Made by a program: the position numbers and the translations under genes | Source of the DNA: Burkholderiaceae bacterium | Lineage (GTDB): Bacteria; Pseudomonadota; Gammaproteobacteria; Burkholderiales; Burkholderiaceae_E | Direction: 5' to 3' | Length of the DNA: 64,000 nt | Assembly: GCA_024637155.1 (NCBI GenBank) | Contig: JAGXFR010000041.1 | Location: 1 to 64,000 of the forward strand | Notes under the pieces: generated by a model | Databases searched by the model: none | The model's input: the letters and a program-made list of their open reading frames with translations, nothing else | What the model was told of the DNA's origin: nothing | Shown here: piece after piece, positions 1 to 13,044 of the stretch | How positions within the stretch are numbered: the stretch's first letter is position 1 | Layout: the number at the start of each line of letters is the position of its first letter

Positions 1-339
1 CGCCAAGACGGCGCGCTCCCCGGCCCGCAGCCCGGCCCGTTCGACGATGGGGTCGACCCGCGCGACAACCCGCTCTTCCAGCGGCCCGACCCGCGCACCG
101 ACCCGCTCCGCGACGGGGACGACGCGCACGCCGACGCGCTCAACCGGGACGACCCGCACCCCGACGCGTTCTACGGGGACGGCACCTCGCGCCACAACGC
201 GCTCATCGACGCGCTCAACGACGAGCCCGGCACGCCCGCCGCGCGCCGGGGCCCCGCGCGGCCGCAGCGCAACGGCAGGCGCGCGCGCACCACAGCGGGG
301 CGGCGTGCGCCGCGGTCCGAAGAAATCCTGAGCGCCTGA
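1..339 (+). CDS. 3' end of an unidentified gene (5' truncated by the window)
   Basis: Frame 1 is open from the first base to a TGA at 337-339 and has almost only G or C at third codon positions, as the other genes here do, so it is the likely coding frame although no start codon lies in the window. The visible 112 residues are a low-complexity tail. It begins with a stretch rich in Pro, Asp and Arg with repeated D-P/D-A-L spacing (for example NPLFQRPDPRTDPLRDGDD), then comes a short NALIDALNDE segment, and it ends in a very basic Arg/Pro/Ala tail. It converges on greA, leaving 28 nt between the stop codons. I do not recognise the protein. Such tails are usually disordered, and the basic end could bind nucleic acid, but that is only inference. 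Confidence 0.55.
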   Translation, partial: RQDGALPGPQPGPFDDGVDPRDNPLFQRPDPRTDPLRDGDDAHADALNRDDPHPDAFYGDGTSRHNALIDALNDEPGTPAARRGPARPQRNGRRARTTAGRRAPRSEEILSA

Positions 340-367
340 GTGGCGCGCGCTCGCGCGCGCCATCCGG

Positions 368-840
368 CTAGGTGTAGAGGATCGTGAGCACTTCGTACTC
401 GATCAGGCCCTTGGGGGCGCGCACCTGCGCAACGTCCCCCTCGACCTTGCCGATGAGCGCGCGCGCGATCGGGCTGGAGACCGAGATCATGCCCAGCCGA
501 AGATCCGCCTCGTCTTCCCCGACGATCTGGTAGCGCACCCGCACTCCGGATGCCAGATCCTCGAGCTCGACCGTCGCGCCGAACACCACGCGTCCGTCGG
601 AGTGATGCAGCGCCGGGTCGATGACCTGCGCGTTGCCGAGCTTGCCCTCCAGATCCGCGATGCGTGCCTCGAGGAAGGCCTGCCGATCGCGCGCGGCATC
701 GTATTCGGCGTTCTCCGACAGGTCACCGTGCGCGCGCGCTTCCCCAATCGCCTGCGCGATCGCCGGGCGCTCGACCGTCTTGAGACGCTGCAGTTCGGTG
801 CGCAGCATTTCGGCGCCCTTGCGCGTGAGCGGTGTCCGGC

Positions 841-844
<4 letters not shown>
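368..844 (-). CDS. greA: Transcription elongation factor GreA
   Basis: 158 residues, the normal GreA length. The N-terminal half is the antiparallel coiled coil that enters the RNA polymerase secondary channel. Its tip carries the conserved [10 protein letters not shown] motif with the acidic pair D41 and E44, the residues that help place the metal for cleavage of backtracked transcripts. The C-terminal half is the FKBP-like domain that binds polymerase, ending in the typical [10 protein letters not shown] segment. The start is GTG and overlaps the carB stop as GTGA, so translation is probably coupled to carB. carA-carB-greA is a common order in betaproteobacteria. Confidence 0.96.
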
Positions 845-4113
<3,269 letters not shown>

Positions 4114-4120
4114 TTCTCGC

Positions 4121-5329
<1,209 letters not shown>

Positions 5330-5510
5330 CGGTAACTCCTGCAGCAGAATTCACCGGCGCACCCCTGACCGACTCACCCGGCACGACCGGTCCCGTGCAG
5401 GGCCTGTCAGCGAGGACCGCGATCCGGCGGTGTTCGAGCGCAGGAAGGCGAGATCGGCAGATTGATGGGGAGTGTAGGCGCTAACCGATGGGCATTGGAA
5501 ACAGCCTCAA

Positions 5511-5519
5511 ATTGTAGCA
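5511..5519 (-). promoter_or_regulatory. Putative extended -10 promoter of carA
   Basis: On the minus strand this reads TGCTACAAT, an extended -10 element. No good -35 hexamer is found 16-18 bp upstream, which is usual for extended -10 promoters. Transcription would begin near 5504 and give a carA leader of about 175 nt. The leader contains a small inverted repeat (GCACG/CGTGC around 5383-5400) but no clear terminator or uridine run, so I cannot claim attenuation. Confidence 0.5.
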
Positions 5520-5622
5520 TTTGCTTCCAGTGCAGAGGTCTGGAGCGACCAATGACCACTGCCCTCGCGCGGAACCAATCGCGACCGTGCGACGAACACC
5601 TGCTTCCCTGAATCAATGAAAT

Positions 5623-5645
5623 GAGTGTCGGATTATTTGACACTC
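5623..5645. promoter_or_regulatory. Palindromic enhancer-like site upstream of the sigma-54 promoter
   Basis: GAGTGTC and its exact complement GACACTC are separated by 9 bp (TGTC-N9-GACA core). The centre is ~100 bp upstream of the inferred start site, the usual place for a bacterial enhancer-binding protein. PEP-CTERM genes of betaproteobacteria are known to be controlled by the PrsK/PrsR system, where PrsR is a sigma-54-dependent response regulator. That PrsR binds here is inference. Confidence 0.6.
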
Positions 5646-5707
5646 CTTCTCCGCAATTATGGCTAATACGACTGGCACGCTTTTTAAATCAAAAACTTAG
5701 CAGTGTC

Positions 5708-5723
5708 TGGCATCGATCTTGCA
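5708..5723 (+). promoter_or_regulatory. Sigma-54 (RpoN) type promoter of the PEP-CTERM gene
   Basis: The 16 bases TGGCATCGATCTTGCA match the TGGCACG-N4-TTGCA consensus with exact spacing. The -24 GG and -12 GC are both present and 10 of the 12 consensus positions agree. The inferred start is near 5734, about 106 nt before the ATG. It is the only such site noticed in the window. Confidence 0.75.
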
Positions 5724-5839
5724 TGCCATTTCCCTGACGAAACTTCAACTGCCAGGACCCCTCCCGGTCCGGAAATCATCGACACGGTTTGTCGCTCATT
5801 CATCTGCAGGGAGGCAATGCAGGAATCAGGGAGGAAGCA

Positions 5840-6721
5840 ATGAAGAATAAGCAACTGAGACTCACCACGATGGCCGCCGCCCTCGCGCTCGCCAGCGTCG
5901 TCTCGATTTCGGCGCACGCGGCGCCGACCACGGCTGACATCGTCTTCATCGTCGATGAATCGGGTTCGATGAGTGGGGAGCATGCCTGGCTGGGCACCAT
6001 GGTCGGCTCGCTCGACACCGGGCTGGTGGGCGCAGGCGTCACTGCGAACAACTATGGGCTCACCGGCTTTGGCTCCAGCACCGTGGCCCCGCACGAGCAT
6101 CTCGTAGGCGGCGCCTCATTCGGCACGGCTGCTCAACTTAGTACGGCCACCGGCGGCCTGCTGACCAACGGCAGCACCGAAGACGGCTGGGCTGGCATCG
6201 ACTTCGCAAACAGCAATTACACATTTAACTCCGGAGCTGCGCGCAACTTTGTCCTCGTTACGGACGAGGATCGCGACAATACCGCCGTACTGACCTACGC
6301 AGGTATCCTGGCCAGCATGACTGGCCCCGGAACGCTGCTAAACGCCGTGGTCAACGCCTCGTTCTATTGCGGCGGTGTCCCAGGCCAAGGGGGGATTCAA
6401 GTGCTGGGCATAAGTTCTGGCGGCTCCGGGTACCAGGCGGATGGCTCCGGCGGCTATAACACACTGACCAACTGCAGCGCGTTCTCCGGAGCTGGCACCA
6501 CCATCGCGGATTACGTGAATCTCGCGCTCGCCACTGGCGGCGCCGCATGGGACCTGAACCAATTGCGCGCCGGGGGCCTTACGGCGGATTCGTTCACGGC
6601 GGCCTTCGTCGACATCAAGGTGCAGGAAATCACCACGCAAGTGCCGCTGCCCGGCACGCTCGCGCTGATGGGTGCGGCGCTCCTCGGACTGTTCGGGGTG
6701 TCACGCCGCAAAACGGCCTGA
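5840..6721 (+). CDS. PEP-CTERM protein with a von Willebrand factor A domain
   Basis: 293 residues. A signal peptide (about 1-27, ending AHA-AP) targets it for export. The mature part starts at once with a vWA domain: DIVFIVDESGSMS carries the DxSxS metal-ion-dependent adhesion site (D39, S41, S43). The middle is rich in Gly, Ser, Asn and Thr, with FVLVTDEDRD typical of vWA beta strands. The last 26 residues are a sorting tail: VPLPGTLALMG, a hydrophobic helix, then SRRK. This is the PEP-CTERM signal with the Glu replaced by Leu. Such tails are handled by exosortase (EpsH), usually in exopolysaccharide-producing bacteria. ATG 5840 was chosen because GGAGG lies 7 nt upstream and the signal peptide starts there. 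It stands alone between its own promoter and terminator; no exosortase or polysaccharide gene is in the window. Confidence 0.88.
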   Translation: MKNKQLRLTTMAAALALASVVSISAHAAPTTADIVFIVDESGSMSGEHAWLGTMVGSLDTGLVGAGVTANNYGLTGFGSSTVAPHEHLVGGASFGTAAQLSTATGGLLTNGSTEDGWAGIDFANSNYTFNSGAARNFVLVTDEDRDNTAVLTYAGILASMTGPGTLLNAVVNASFYCGGVPGQGGIQVLGISSGGSGYQADGSGGYNTLTNCSAFSGAGTTIADYVNLALATGGAAWDLNQLRAGGLTADSFTAAFVDIKVQEITTQVPLPGTLALMGAALLGLFGVSRRKTA

Positions 6722-6749
6722 GTTCGACCCGCACTTCGTTTGACCGCAA

Positions 6750-6778
6750 GGGGTGGCGATTTTCGCCACCCCTTTTTT
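6750..6778 (+). terminator. Rho-independent terminator of the PEP-CTERM gene
   Basis: A perfect 10-bp stem (GGGGTGGCGA / TCGCCACCCC) with a TTT loop is followed by six T. It lies 28 nt after the PEP-CTERM stop. There is no T run on the other side, so it should act on the plus strand only. Confidence 0.93.
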
Positions 6779-6827
6779 CGTCGAGGCACGCGACGGCACC
6801 GACCACAGCCGATCATCGCCAGAGCGC

Positions 6828-8111
6828 CTACACCACCCCCCGCCCCCGCAGCGCCTTGATCTCGTCGTCCCCGTACCCCAGTTCCTGCAACACCTCATCG
6901 GTGTGCTGCCCCAGCTCCGGCCCCAGCCAGCGCGTCGCGCCGGGCGTCGCCGAGAGCTTGGGCACGACCGCCGGGATCGCCAGATCGGTCCCGTCGGGCA
7001 GCGGCGCGCGCTCGACCATTCCGCGTGCGCGGAACTGCGGGTCGCCGACCCAGTCGGCGGCGCTGTAGATCTTGCCGTTGGGCACATCGGCCTCGTCCAT
7101 CACCTCCAGCGCCGCTTCCAGCGTCTGCTTGGAGGTCCACGTGGTGATCGCTGCGTCGATCTCGTCGGCACGCCCTGAGCGGCCCGCATTGCTCGCGAGC
7201 GCCGGGTCGTCGGCCAGGTCGGCACGCCCGATCGCCGTCATCAGCCGCTTGAAGATCGAGTCGCCGTTGCCGCCGATCACGATGTGGCGCCCGTCACCGG
7301 TGGGATAGGTGTTCGAGGGCACGATCCCGGTCAGGTTGGTGCCGGTGCGCTCACGCACCAGCCCGTAGCGGTCGAACTCGGGCAGCGCGCTTTCCATCAT
7401 GTTGAACACCGCCTCGTAGAGCGCCACGTCGATCACCTGCCCCTTGCCGGTGCTCTGGCGGTGATGCAGCGCCATCAGCGCGCCGATCACCGCGTGCAGT
7501 CCGGCGAGCGAATCGCCGATCGAGAGGTTCAGCCGCACCGGCGGCCGGTCGGGAAAGCCGGTCACGTAGCGGATTCCGCCCATCGACTCGGCGATCGCGC
7601 CGAAGCCGGGACGGTCGCGGTACGGGCCGTCCTGCCCGTAGCCCGAGACCCGCACCAGGATCAGGCCGGGGTTCTCGGCCGAGAGCACCTCGTAACCCAG
7701 GCCCCACTTCTCGATCGCGCCGGGGCGGAAGTTCTCGATCACGATGTCAGCGTGCGCGGCGAGCCGGCGCACGATCTCCTGCCCGTCGGGACTGCGCAGG
7801 TTCGCGGTCACCGAACGCTTGTTGCGCGCCTGCACGTACCACCACAGCGAGGTTCCCGAAGGATCGTCGGGGTAGAGTTTGCGCCACTTGCGCAGCGGGT
7901 CGCCGCCATGCCCGGCCGCGCCGCCGGCCTTCTCCGGCGGCTCGACCTTGATCACGTCGGCGCCGAAGTCGGCGAACATCCGCCCGGCGAGCGGCCCGGC
8001 GATCAGCTGCCCGAGCTCGAGCACGCGCAATCCGGCGAGCGGACCGAAAGCAGCATCGGAGGACGCGGATTGCGGCGTGTCCTGTGGGCCCGGCGTGGAA
8101 GCCTGCGTCAT
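6828..8111 (-). CDS. CaiB/BaiF family (class III) CoA-transferase
   Basis: 427 residues. Class III enzymes move CoA between carboxylic acids through an aspartyl-CoA intermediate. Seen here are LRVLELGQLIAGPLAGRMFADFGADVIKVEPP near the N-terminus, NKRSVTANLR, ADIVIENFRPGA, and NLSIGDSLAGLHA, whose Asp is the expected catalytic residue. The substrate cannot be told; succinyl-CoA:dicarboxylate and acyl-CoA:carnitine transferases look alike at this level. A GTG 27 nt upstream is also in frame, but ATG 8111 has AGGAG at the right distance. It faces the PEP-CTERM gene and ends 107 nt from it. Confidence 0.9.
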   Translation of the reverse strand: MTQASTPGPQDTPQSASSDAAFGPLAGLRVLELGQLIAGPLAGRMFADFGADVIKVEPPEKAGGAAGHGGDPLRKWRKLYPDDPSGTSLWWYVQARNKRSVTANLRSPDGQEIVRRLAAHADIVIENFRPGAIEKWGLGYEVLSAENPGLILVRVSGYGQDGPYRDRPGFGAIAESMGGIRYVTGFPDRPPVRLNLSIGDSLAGLHAVIGALMALHHRQSTGKGQVIDVALYEAVFNMMESALPEFDRYGLVRERTGTNLTGIVPSNTYPTGDGRHIVIGGNGDSIFKRLMTAIGRADLADDPALASNAGRSGRADEIDAAITTWTSKQTLEAALEVMDEADVPNGKIYSAADWVGDPQFRARGMVERAPLPDGTDLAIPAVVPKLSATPGATRWLGPELGQHTDEVLQELGYGDDEIKALRGRGVV

Positions 8112-8162
8112 CGTTTTCTCCTCATCCTTCGGTTGCACCGCGCACCATCGACGACGCGCTGC

Positions 8163-8771
8163 TCAATCGACCGCGCGGCGATCGCGCAGCGCGTGGGCGA
8201 TCGTGCTCGCATCGACATACTCGAGCTCGCTGCCCGCCGGCACCCCGCGCGCGAGCCGCGTAACCGACAGTCCGCGCGCCTTGAGCAGTTCGCCCATGTA
8301 GTGTGCGGTGGCTTCGCCTTCCTGCGTGAAACTCGTCGCGAGAATCACCTCGCGCAAGCCGGAGTCGGCGGCGCGCGCGAGCAGGCGCTCGAGGTGGATC
8401 TCGCGCGGCCCAACGCCGTCGAGCGGCGAGAGCCGCCCCATCAGCACGAAGTACAGCCCATCGTAGCTCAGCGTCTGCTCGACCATCAGCTGGTCGGCCG
8501 GCGTCTCGACGACACACAGCAGCGCGGGGTTGCGCCGCGGCGAGGCGCAGGTCTCGCAGATCTCCAGCTCGGTGAAGGTGTTGCAGCGTGCGCAATGGCG
8601 GATCGTCTCGACTGCATGCGTGAGCGCCGCGCCGAGCACGAGCGCGCCTTCGCGGTCGTGCTGGAGCAGGTGATAGGCGAAGCGTTGCGCCGACTTCGCG
8701 CCCACGCCGGGCAGGCGCCGCAGCGCCAGGATCAGCGCCTCGAGCGCCGCCGCCTGTCCTTTCACGCCCAT
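8163..8771 (-). CDS. recR: Recombination mediator RecR
   Basis: 202 residues, normal length. RecR works with RecO and RecF to load RecA on gapped DNA. The order is a helix-hairpin-helix ([20 protein letters not shown]), a C4 zinc finger ([16 protein letters not shown], ~residues 57-72), a Toprim domain with [15 protein letters not shown], and the C-terminal Walker-like part. It is the last gene of dnaX-ybaB-recR, 16 nt after ybaB. Confidence 0.97.
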   Translation of the reverse strand: MGVKGQAAALEALILALRRLPGVGAKSAQRFAYHLLQHDREGALVLGAALTHAVETIRHCARCNTFTELEICETCASPRRNPALLCVVETPADQLMVEQTLSYDGLYFVLMGRLSPLDGVGPREIHLERLLARAADSGLREVILATSFTQEGEATAHYMGELLKARGLSVTRLARGVPAGSELEYVDASTIAHALRDRRAVD

Positions 8772-8787
8772 CCCGGTTGCGCCGCGC

Positions 8788-9114
8788 TCAGAACGGCAGC
8801 TTGAATCCCGGCGGCAAGCCCATGCCGGAGGTGACGCCGCCCATCTTCTCCTGGCTGGTCTGCTCGGCCTTGCGCAGCGCGTCGTTGCACGCCGCCACCA
8901 CCAGATCCTCGAGCATGTCCCGGTCGTCGGTCAGCAGGCTCGGGTCGATGTGGATCCGGCGCACTTCGTTGCGACAGTTCACCGTCACCTTCACCAGCCC
9001 CGCGCCCGACTGCCCTTCGACCTCGATGCCGGCCAGCTGCTCCTGCATCTTGCGCATGTTCTCCTGCATCTGCTGGGCCTGCTTCATCAGGCCTGCGATC
9101 TGTCCCTTAAGCAT
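8788..9114 (-). CDS. ybaB: Nucleoid-associated protein YbaB/EbfC
   Basis: 108 residues. It is a small dimeric DNA-binding protein almost always placed between dnaX and recR. It has the N-terminal helix [19 protein letters not shown], the G-x-V-K-V-T-V-N core strands and the Met/Gly/Pro-rich end ([12 protein letters not shown]). Its ATG overlaps the end of dnaX by 8 nt. Confidence 0.97.
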   Translation of the reverse strand: MLKGQIAGLMKQAQQMQENMRKMQEQLAGIEVEGQSGAGLVKVTVNCRNEVRRIHIDPSLLTDDRDMLEDLVVAACNDALRKAEQTSQEKMGGVTSGMGLPPGFKLPF

Positions 9115-10774
9115 CCTCGTCTCCGTCCTTGTGTTTGGATTTCAGCGCACGCACCGACCCCGGCACGACCACGCCCTCGAACTCGTCAATCAATGAGCGC
9201 ACGACCGGGTCGACGTCGAGCGCCGCGTGCGCCTGCGCGAGTTGCTCTGCCGCCTCGCGCACCGCCGCCGCGTCGGCCGTCGCCGCGCCAACTTCGCCCA
9301 CTTCCACGTGCAGCTTCACCCGCAGCCCGAAGTGCGCCGAGAGCGCGTCGCGCACCTTGTCGACCGTCGCACGTTCGCCCATCAGCCGCACCGGAACGCG
9401 GACGCGAAAGTGCACACCATCCTGCTCCAGCAACTCGCTGTGCTGCATGAACTGTTCGACCAGCCCGCGCACCGGCAGCGCACGGGCCAGTGCCGGCCAG
9501 TCGCCGTCGAAAGCGCTCGTCTCGGCCGGCTTCGGTTCGGGCGCTGCCGGCTTCGGCTCGGGCGTCGTCGCCTTCGCTTCCGGCGCTGCCGCCTTCGGCG
9601 CGGGAGTTGCGGCGTGCGGCAGGGGCACGCTCGCCGCACGCTGCGGCGCCGCCTCGTTGCGCTGCGGCGGGCGCGCCTGCGCCGGCGCACCCGTGCCCAG
9701 CGCCTCGCCGGGAGCGAAGGCCAGCAGACGCAGCAGCGTCATCGTGAAACCGGTCTGCGGGTCGGGCGCCAGCGCGAGGTCGCGCGCGCCGTGGATCGCG
9801 ATCTGGTAGTAGACCTGCAGGTCCTCGGGCCGCAGCTGTGTTGCGTACTGCGCGAGATCGGCCTCGTCGTCCGCCGCCGCGCCGGCCTGCGCGAGCGCGA
9901 CGCGCTGCATCAGTGCCGCGAAATCCAGCAGCGTGCGCGCGAAGGGCGCATTGGCGAGCGCCATCTCGTCGGCGATCGTCACGAGCCCCGCCGCGTCGCC
10001 CGCCGCGAGCGCCGCGACGATGCGCAGCAGTTCGCTGCGCTCGACCACGCCGAGCATTTCCTGCACGGCCGGCGCGGTCACCGCGCCCGCGCCGCAGGCG
10101 ATCGCCTGCTCGAGCAGCGACAGCCCATCGCGCATGCTGCCCGCAGCCGCGCGCCCGAGCGCCGCGAGCGCCGCCGGCTCGCCCTCGACCCCTTCCTGCG
10201 CGAGCACCTCGGCGAGGTGCGCCGCGATCAGCGGCGCCGGCAGGTTGCGCAGGTTGAGCTGCAGGCAGCGCGACAGCACGGTCGCCGGAACCTTGTGCGC
10301 GTCGGTGGTGGCGAGCACGAAGAGCACGTGCGGCGGCGGTTCCTCGAGCGTCTTGAGCATCGCGTTGAACGCGTGCGTCGAGAGCATGTGGACCTCGTCG
10401 ATCACGTAGACCTTGTAGCGCCCCGCCGTCGGCGCATAGACCGCGTCGCCGAGCAGCTGCGCCATCTCCTCGACGCCCCGGTTCGACGCCGCGTCGAGTT
10501 CGAGGTAGTCGACGAAGCGTCCGGCGTCGATCTCCTGGCACGCCGCGCATTTCCCGCAGGGCGCGCTCGACACACCTTCCAAGCAGTTGACCGCGCGCGC
10601 CAGGATGCGCGCGAGCGTCGTCTTGCCGACGCCGCGCGTGCCGGTGAGCAGATACGCGTGATGCAGCCGCTGCGTGTCGAGTGCATGGCGCAGCGCGCGC
10701 ACGACATGCTCCTGCCCGACCAGCGAGTCGAACTCGCGGGGTCGCCACTTCCTGGCTAGAACCTGATGCGACAT
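9107..10774 (-). CDS. dnaX: DNA polymerase III subunits gamma/tau
   Basis: 555 residues. It is the clamp-loader ATPase that organises the replisome. The N-terminal AAA+ module has Walker [10 protein letters not shown] (~45-53), the zinc-binding Cys set C-x8-C-x2-C-x2-C ([16 protein letters not shown]), DEVHMLS and the sensor/SRC motif (VLSRCLQL). Residues ~370-425 are a Pro/Ala/Lys/Glu linker with repeated PEPKPA units, then the polymerase-binding tau domain. The start [12 protein letters not shown] is the family start; the frame stays open further upstream through the 4.5S RNA gene. No A-rich slippery heptamer was seen, so a frameshifted gamma form is not supported. Confidence 0.96.
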   Translation of the reverse strand: MSHQVLARKWRPREFDSLVGQEHVVRALRHALDTQRLHHAYLLTGTRGVGKTTLARILARAVNCLEGVSSAPCGKCAACQEIDAGRFVDYLELDAASNRGVEEMAQLLGDAVYAPTAGRYKVYVIDEVHMLSTHAFNAMLKTLEEPPPHVLFVLATTDAHKVPATVLSRCLQLNLRNLPAPLIAAHLAEVLAQEGVEGEPAALAALGRAAAGSMRDGLSLLEQAIACGAGAVTAPAVQEMLGVVERSELLRIVAALAAGDAAGLVTIADEMALANAPFARTLLDFAALMQRVALAQAGAAADDEADLAQYATQLRPEDLQVYYQIAIHGARDLALAPDPQTGFTMTLLRLLAFAPGEALGTGAPAQARPPQRNEAAPQRAASVPLPHAATPAPKAAAPEAKATTPEPKPAAPEPKPAETSAFDGDWPALARALPVRGLVEQFMQHSELLEQDGVHFRVRVPVRLMGERATVDKVRDALSAHFGLRVKLHVEVGEVGAATADAAAVREAAEQLAQAHAALDVDPVVRSLIDEFEGVVVPGSVRALKSKHKDGDEDA

Positions 10775-10821
10775 AGGCGCTGGGCGGCTCCGATGGGGCG
10801 CCGGATGCGTTCGGCACGGTG

Positions 10822-10922
10822 GGTGGGCGAGCCGGGACCCCGGCACTCGCGTTGAGTGACTGTGGCTGCTTCCTTCCGGACCTGACCAGGTTCGCCACGA
10901 CGCGATGCGGGGAGGCCCGCCC
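10822..10922 (-). ncRNA. ffs: Signal recognition particle 4.5S RNA
   Basis: On the minus strand this ~100-nt segment contains the invariant SRP core (GGTCAGGTCCGGAAGG then AAGCAGCC) near its centre. The ends pair (GGGCGGGCC with GGCTCGCCC, one G-U). The core is the domain IV tetraloop and asymmetric loop that bind Ffh. It lies 48 nt upstream of dnaX, a common place. The exact ends are inferred from pairing. Confidence 0.95.
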
Positions 10923-10928
10923 AAGTGC

Positions 10929-10934
10929 ATTCTA
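10929..10934 (-). promoter_or_regulatory. Putative -10 element of ffs
   Basis: Minus-strand TAGAAT, 7 nt before the inferred 5' end of the 4.5S RNA. The -35 region is poor (CGAACC at 17 bp spacing). Confidence 0.5.
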
Positions 10935-11105
10935 GCAGCGCCGGGTGGCCGGGTTCGGGGCCGCGCCTGCACCGGGACACGCGCTGTGGTAACGTTCGTT
11001 TGTTGTCGGTCGATGGCCGCGGCGCCGAACCGATCCGGCCTCCGCGCCACCCGCATATCCCAGGTCCAAAGCGGCCATCCCGAATATCACAACAGGAGCC
11101 TATCC

Positions 11106-11426
11106 ATGTCGATCAAACACGTGTCGGACGCCTCGTTCGACCAGGACGTTCTGAAGTCCGAAACCCCGGTGCTCGTTGACTACTGGGCCGAGTGGTGCGG
11201 CCCGTGCAAGATGGTCGCGCCGATCCTCGAGGAGGTGGCCAAGGACTACGACGGCCGCGTGCAGATCGCCAAGCTCGACGTCGATGAGAACCAGGGCACC
11301 GCAGGCAAATACGGCATCCGCGGCATCCCGACCCTGATGCTGTTCAAGAACGGCGCGGTGGTCGCGACCAAGGTCGGCGCGCTGTCGAAATCGCAACTCG
11401 CGCTGTTCCTCGACAGCAATCTCTGA
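11106..11426 (+). CDS. trxA: Thioredoxin 1
   Basis: 106 residues with the thioredoxin fold and active site WCGPC (C31, C34), the conserved D25 and the cis-proline in [11 protein letters not shown]. It is a cytoplasmic disulfide reductase. ATG 11106 has AGGAG 7 nt upstream; the frame is open further upstream but that part is not conserved. The trxA-rho order is widespread in proteobacteria. The region 10923-11105 upstream is non-coding. Confidence 0.97.
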   Translation: MSIKHVSDASFDQDVLKSETPVLVDYWAEWCGPCKMVAPILEEVAKDYDGRVQIAKLDVDENQGTAGKYGIRGIPTLMLFKNGAVVATKVGALSKSQLALFLDSNL

Positions 11427-11448
11427 CCCCCCCCGGGGGCCGCCGGGC

Positions 11449-11476
11449 CGTGGCTCCGCAACGACGGAGTGCCACG
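11449..11476. other. Stem-loop after trxA
   Basis: CGTGGC-TCCG pairs with CGGA-GT-GCCACG (two-base bulge) 22 nt after the trxA stop. There is no T run, so a classical intrinsic terminator is not shown. It may mark the 3' end of trxA mRNA. Confidence 0.35.
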
Positions 11477-11586
11477 ATCCGCGCCGCCCCTGTGGACATC
11501 GTCCGGCGATCGTTGTACCCTTCGCGCTGCGATCCGCGCATCGCGTCCGCCGCCGGGCCACAGCCCGATCCGGATGCCGGTCCCGG

Positions 11587-11637
11587 AACCACGCCAAACA
11601 CCCCAACACCCCCTTTCCTGCGCTGTTCAACACGCCC
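11587..11637 (+). promoter_or_regulatory. C-rich, G-poor segment in the rho leader (possible rut site)
   Basis: In these 51 bases I count 26 C and 5 G, unusual for this genome, and no strong pairing is visible. Rho loads on such RNA, and rho genes are known to be autoregulated by Rho-dependent termination in the leader. The rest of the 301-bp gap 11427-11727 holds the trxA stem-loop and nothing else I can name. Confidence 0.4.
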
Positions 11638-11727
11638 GAGGCCGTCGATATCGGCCCGATCTGACCGGCAACTCCCCCTGCCACACCCCGCGATCCCGCG
11701 ACCGCCCCCGATTGGGAAGGCCCATCG

Positions 11728-12990
11728 ATGCATCTCTCCGAACTGAAATCCATTCCGATCACCGAGCTCGTCGAGCTCGCCAACACCCTCGAGATCGAGA
11801 ACCCGCAGCGCATGCGCAAGCAGGAGCTGATGTTCGCGATCCTCAAGCGCAAGGCCAAGACCGGAGACACCATCTTCGGCGACGGCGTGCTCGAGGTGCT
11901 GCCCGACGGTTTCGGCTTCCTGCGCTCGCCCGAGGCCTCGTACCTGGCGAGCACCGACGACATCTACATCTCGCCGTCGCAGATCCGGCGCTTCAACCTG
12001 CACACCGGCGACTCGATCGAGGGCGAGGTGCGCACGCCCAAGGAAGGCGAGCGCTACTTCGCGCTGGTGAAGGTCGACCAGATCAACGCGCAGCCGCCCG
12101 AGCAGGCCAAGCACAAGATCCTCTTCGAGAACCTGACGCCGCTGCATCCCGACGAGTCGCTGCGGCTCGAGCGCGATATCAAGGCCGAGGAAAACATCAC
12201 CGGGCGAATCATCGACATGATCGCGCCGATCGGCAAGGGTCAGCGCGGCCTGATCGTCTCGCCGCCCAAGTCAGGCAAGACGGTGATGATGCAGCACATG
12301 GCACACGCGATCGCGGCGAACCATCCCGACGTCGCGCTGATCGTGCTGCTCATTGACGAGCGCCCGGAGGAGGTCACCGAAATGACCCGCTCGGTGCGCG
12401 GCGAAGTGGTCGCCTCCACCTTCGACGAGCCGGCGACGCGGCACGTGCAGGTCGCCGAGATGGTGATCGAAAAGGCCAAGCGGCTCGTTGAGCACAAGCG
12501 CGACGTGGTGATCCTGCTCGACTCGATCACGCGCCTCGCGCGCGCCTACAACACGGTGGTGCCGGCGTCGGGCAAGGTGCTCACCGGCGGCGTCGACGCC
12601 AACGCGCTGCAGCGCCCGAAGCGTTTCTTCGGCGCGGCGCGCAACATCGAGGAAGGCGGATCGCTGACCATCATCGCCACCGCGCTGGTCGACACCGGTA
12701 GCCGAATGGACGAGGTGATCTACGAGGAGTTCAAGGGCACGGGCAACATGGAGATCCACCTGAATCGCCGCATGATGGAGAAGCGCGTCTACCCGGCGAT
12801 CGACATCAACCGCTCGGGCACGCGCCGCGAAGAACTGCTGATGAACAAGGAAGTGCTCCAGAAGGTCTGGATCCTGCGCCGCCTGCTGCACGACATGGAC
12901 GAAATCGCGGCGATGGAGTTCATGCTCGACAAGATGCGCGCGACCAAGGGCAATCAGGAATTCTTCGACATGATGCGTCGGGGTACCTGA
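11728..12990 (+). CDS. rho: Transcription termination factor Rho
   Basis: 420 residues, the same size as E. coli Rho (419). It is a hexameric RNA-dependent ATPase that ends transcription. Domains in order: N-terminal helical Rho_N (1-45), the cold-shock-like RNA-binding domain with GFGFLRSPE (~60-66), Walker A (PPKSGKT, ~180), Walker B ([14 protein letters not shown]), the Q loop and the R loop/arginine finger region ([28 protein letters not shown]). It starts 301 nt after trxA. The first copy of the structured repeat begins 54 nt after its stop. Confidence 0.98.
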   Translation: MHLSELKSIPITELVELANTLEIENPQRMRKQELMFAILKRKAKTGDTIFGDGVLEVLPDGFGFLRSPEASYLASTDDIYISPSQIRRFNLHTGDSIEGEVRTPKEGERYFALVKVDQINAQPPEQAKHKILFENLTPLHPDESLRLERDIKAEENITGRIIDMIAPIGKGQRGLIVSPPKSGKTVMMQHMAHAIAANHPDVALIVLLIDERPEEVTEMTRSVRGEVVASTFDEPATRHVQVAEMVIEKAKRLVEHKRDVVILLDSITRLARAYNTVVPASGKVLTGGVDANALQRPKRFFGAARNIEEGGSLTIIATALVDTGSRMDEVIYEEFKGTGNMEIHLNRRMMEKRVYPAIDINRSGTRREELLMNKEVLQKVWILRRLLHDMDEIAAMEFMLDKMRATKGNQEFFDMMRRGT

Positions 12991-13044
12991 CACCGGCGCG
13001 CCGGACGATCTCGTTTGGCGCTCTCGTTCCCGTAGCTTTGGCGC

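Larger units (their letters stand above)
5330..5839. other. Divergent intergenic region between carA and the PEP-CTERM gene
   Basis: This 510-bp stretch has no convincing gene. It is clearly more AT-rich than its surroundings from 5500 to 5730. It holds the carA promoter and leader on the minus strand. On the plus strand it holds a perfect 7-bp inverted repeat (5623-5645), a sigma-54 type promoter (5708-5723) and a ~106-nt leader for the PEP-CTERM gene. A second TGGCACG box at 5673-5679 lacks the matching -12 element. Confidence 0.7.

Noticed and set aside
47-331. Open frame with a Thr-Arg-Ser-Thr repeat protein
   Set aside because: It is the +1-shifted frame of the likely coding frame 1, which has much stronger third-position G/C bias. 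The repeat look comes from the repetitive DNA.
5407-5643. 78-codon minus-strand frame in the carA upstream region
   Set aside because: It lies across the carA promoter and leader, has no ribosome site or recognisable motif, and is in an AT-richer regulatory region.
5673-5679. Second TGGCACG box, a perfect -24 element
   Set aside because: The bases at the -12 position are TTAAA, not TTGC, so it cannot be a full sigma-54 promoter.
9107-10774. Programmed frameshift in dnaX giving a short gamma subunit
   Set aside because: No A-rich slippery heptamer was seen in the linker region where E. coli has it.
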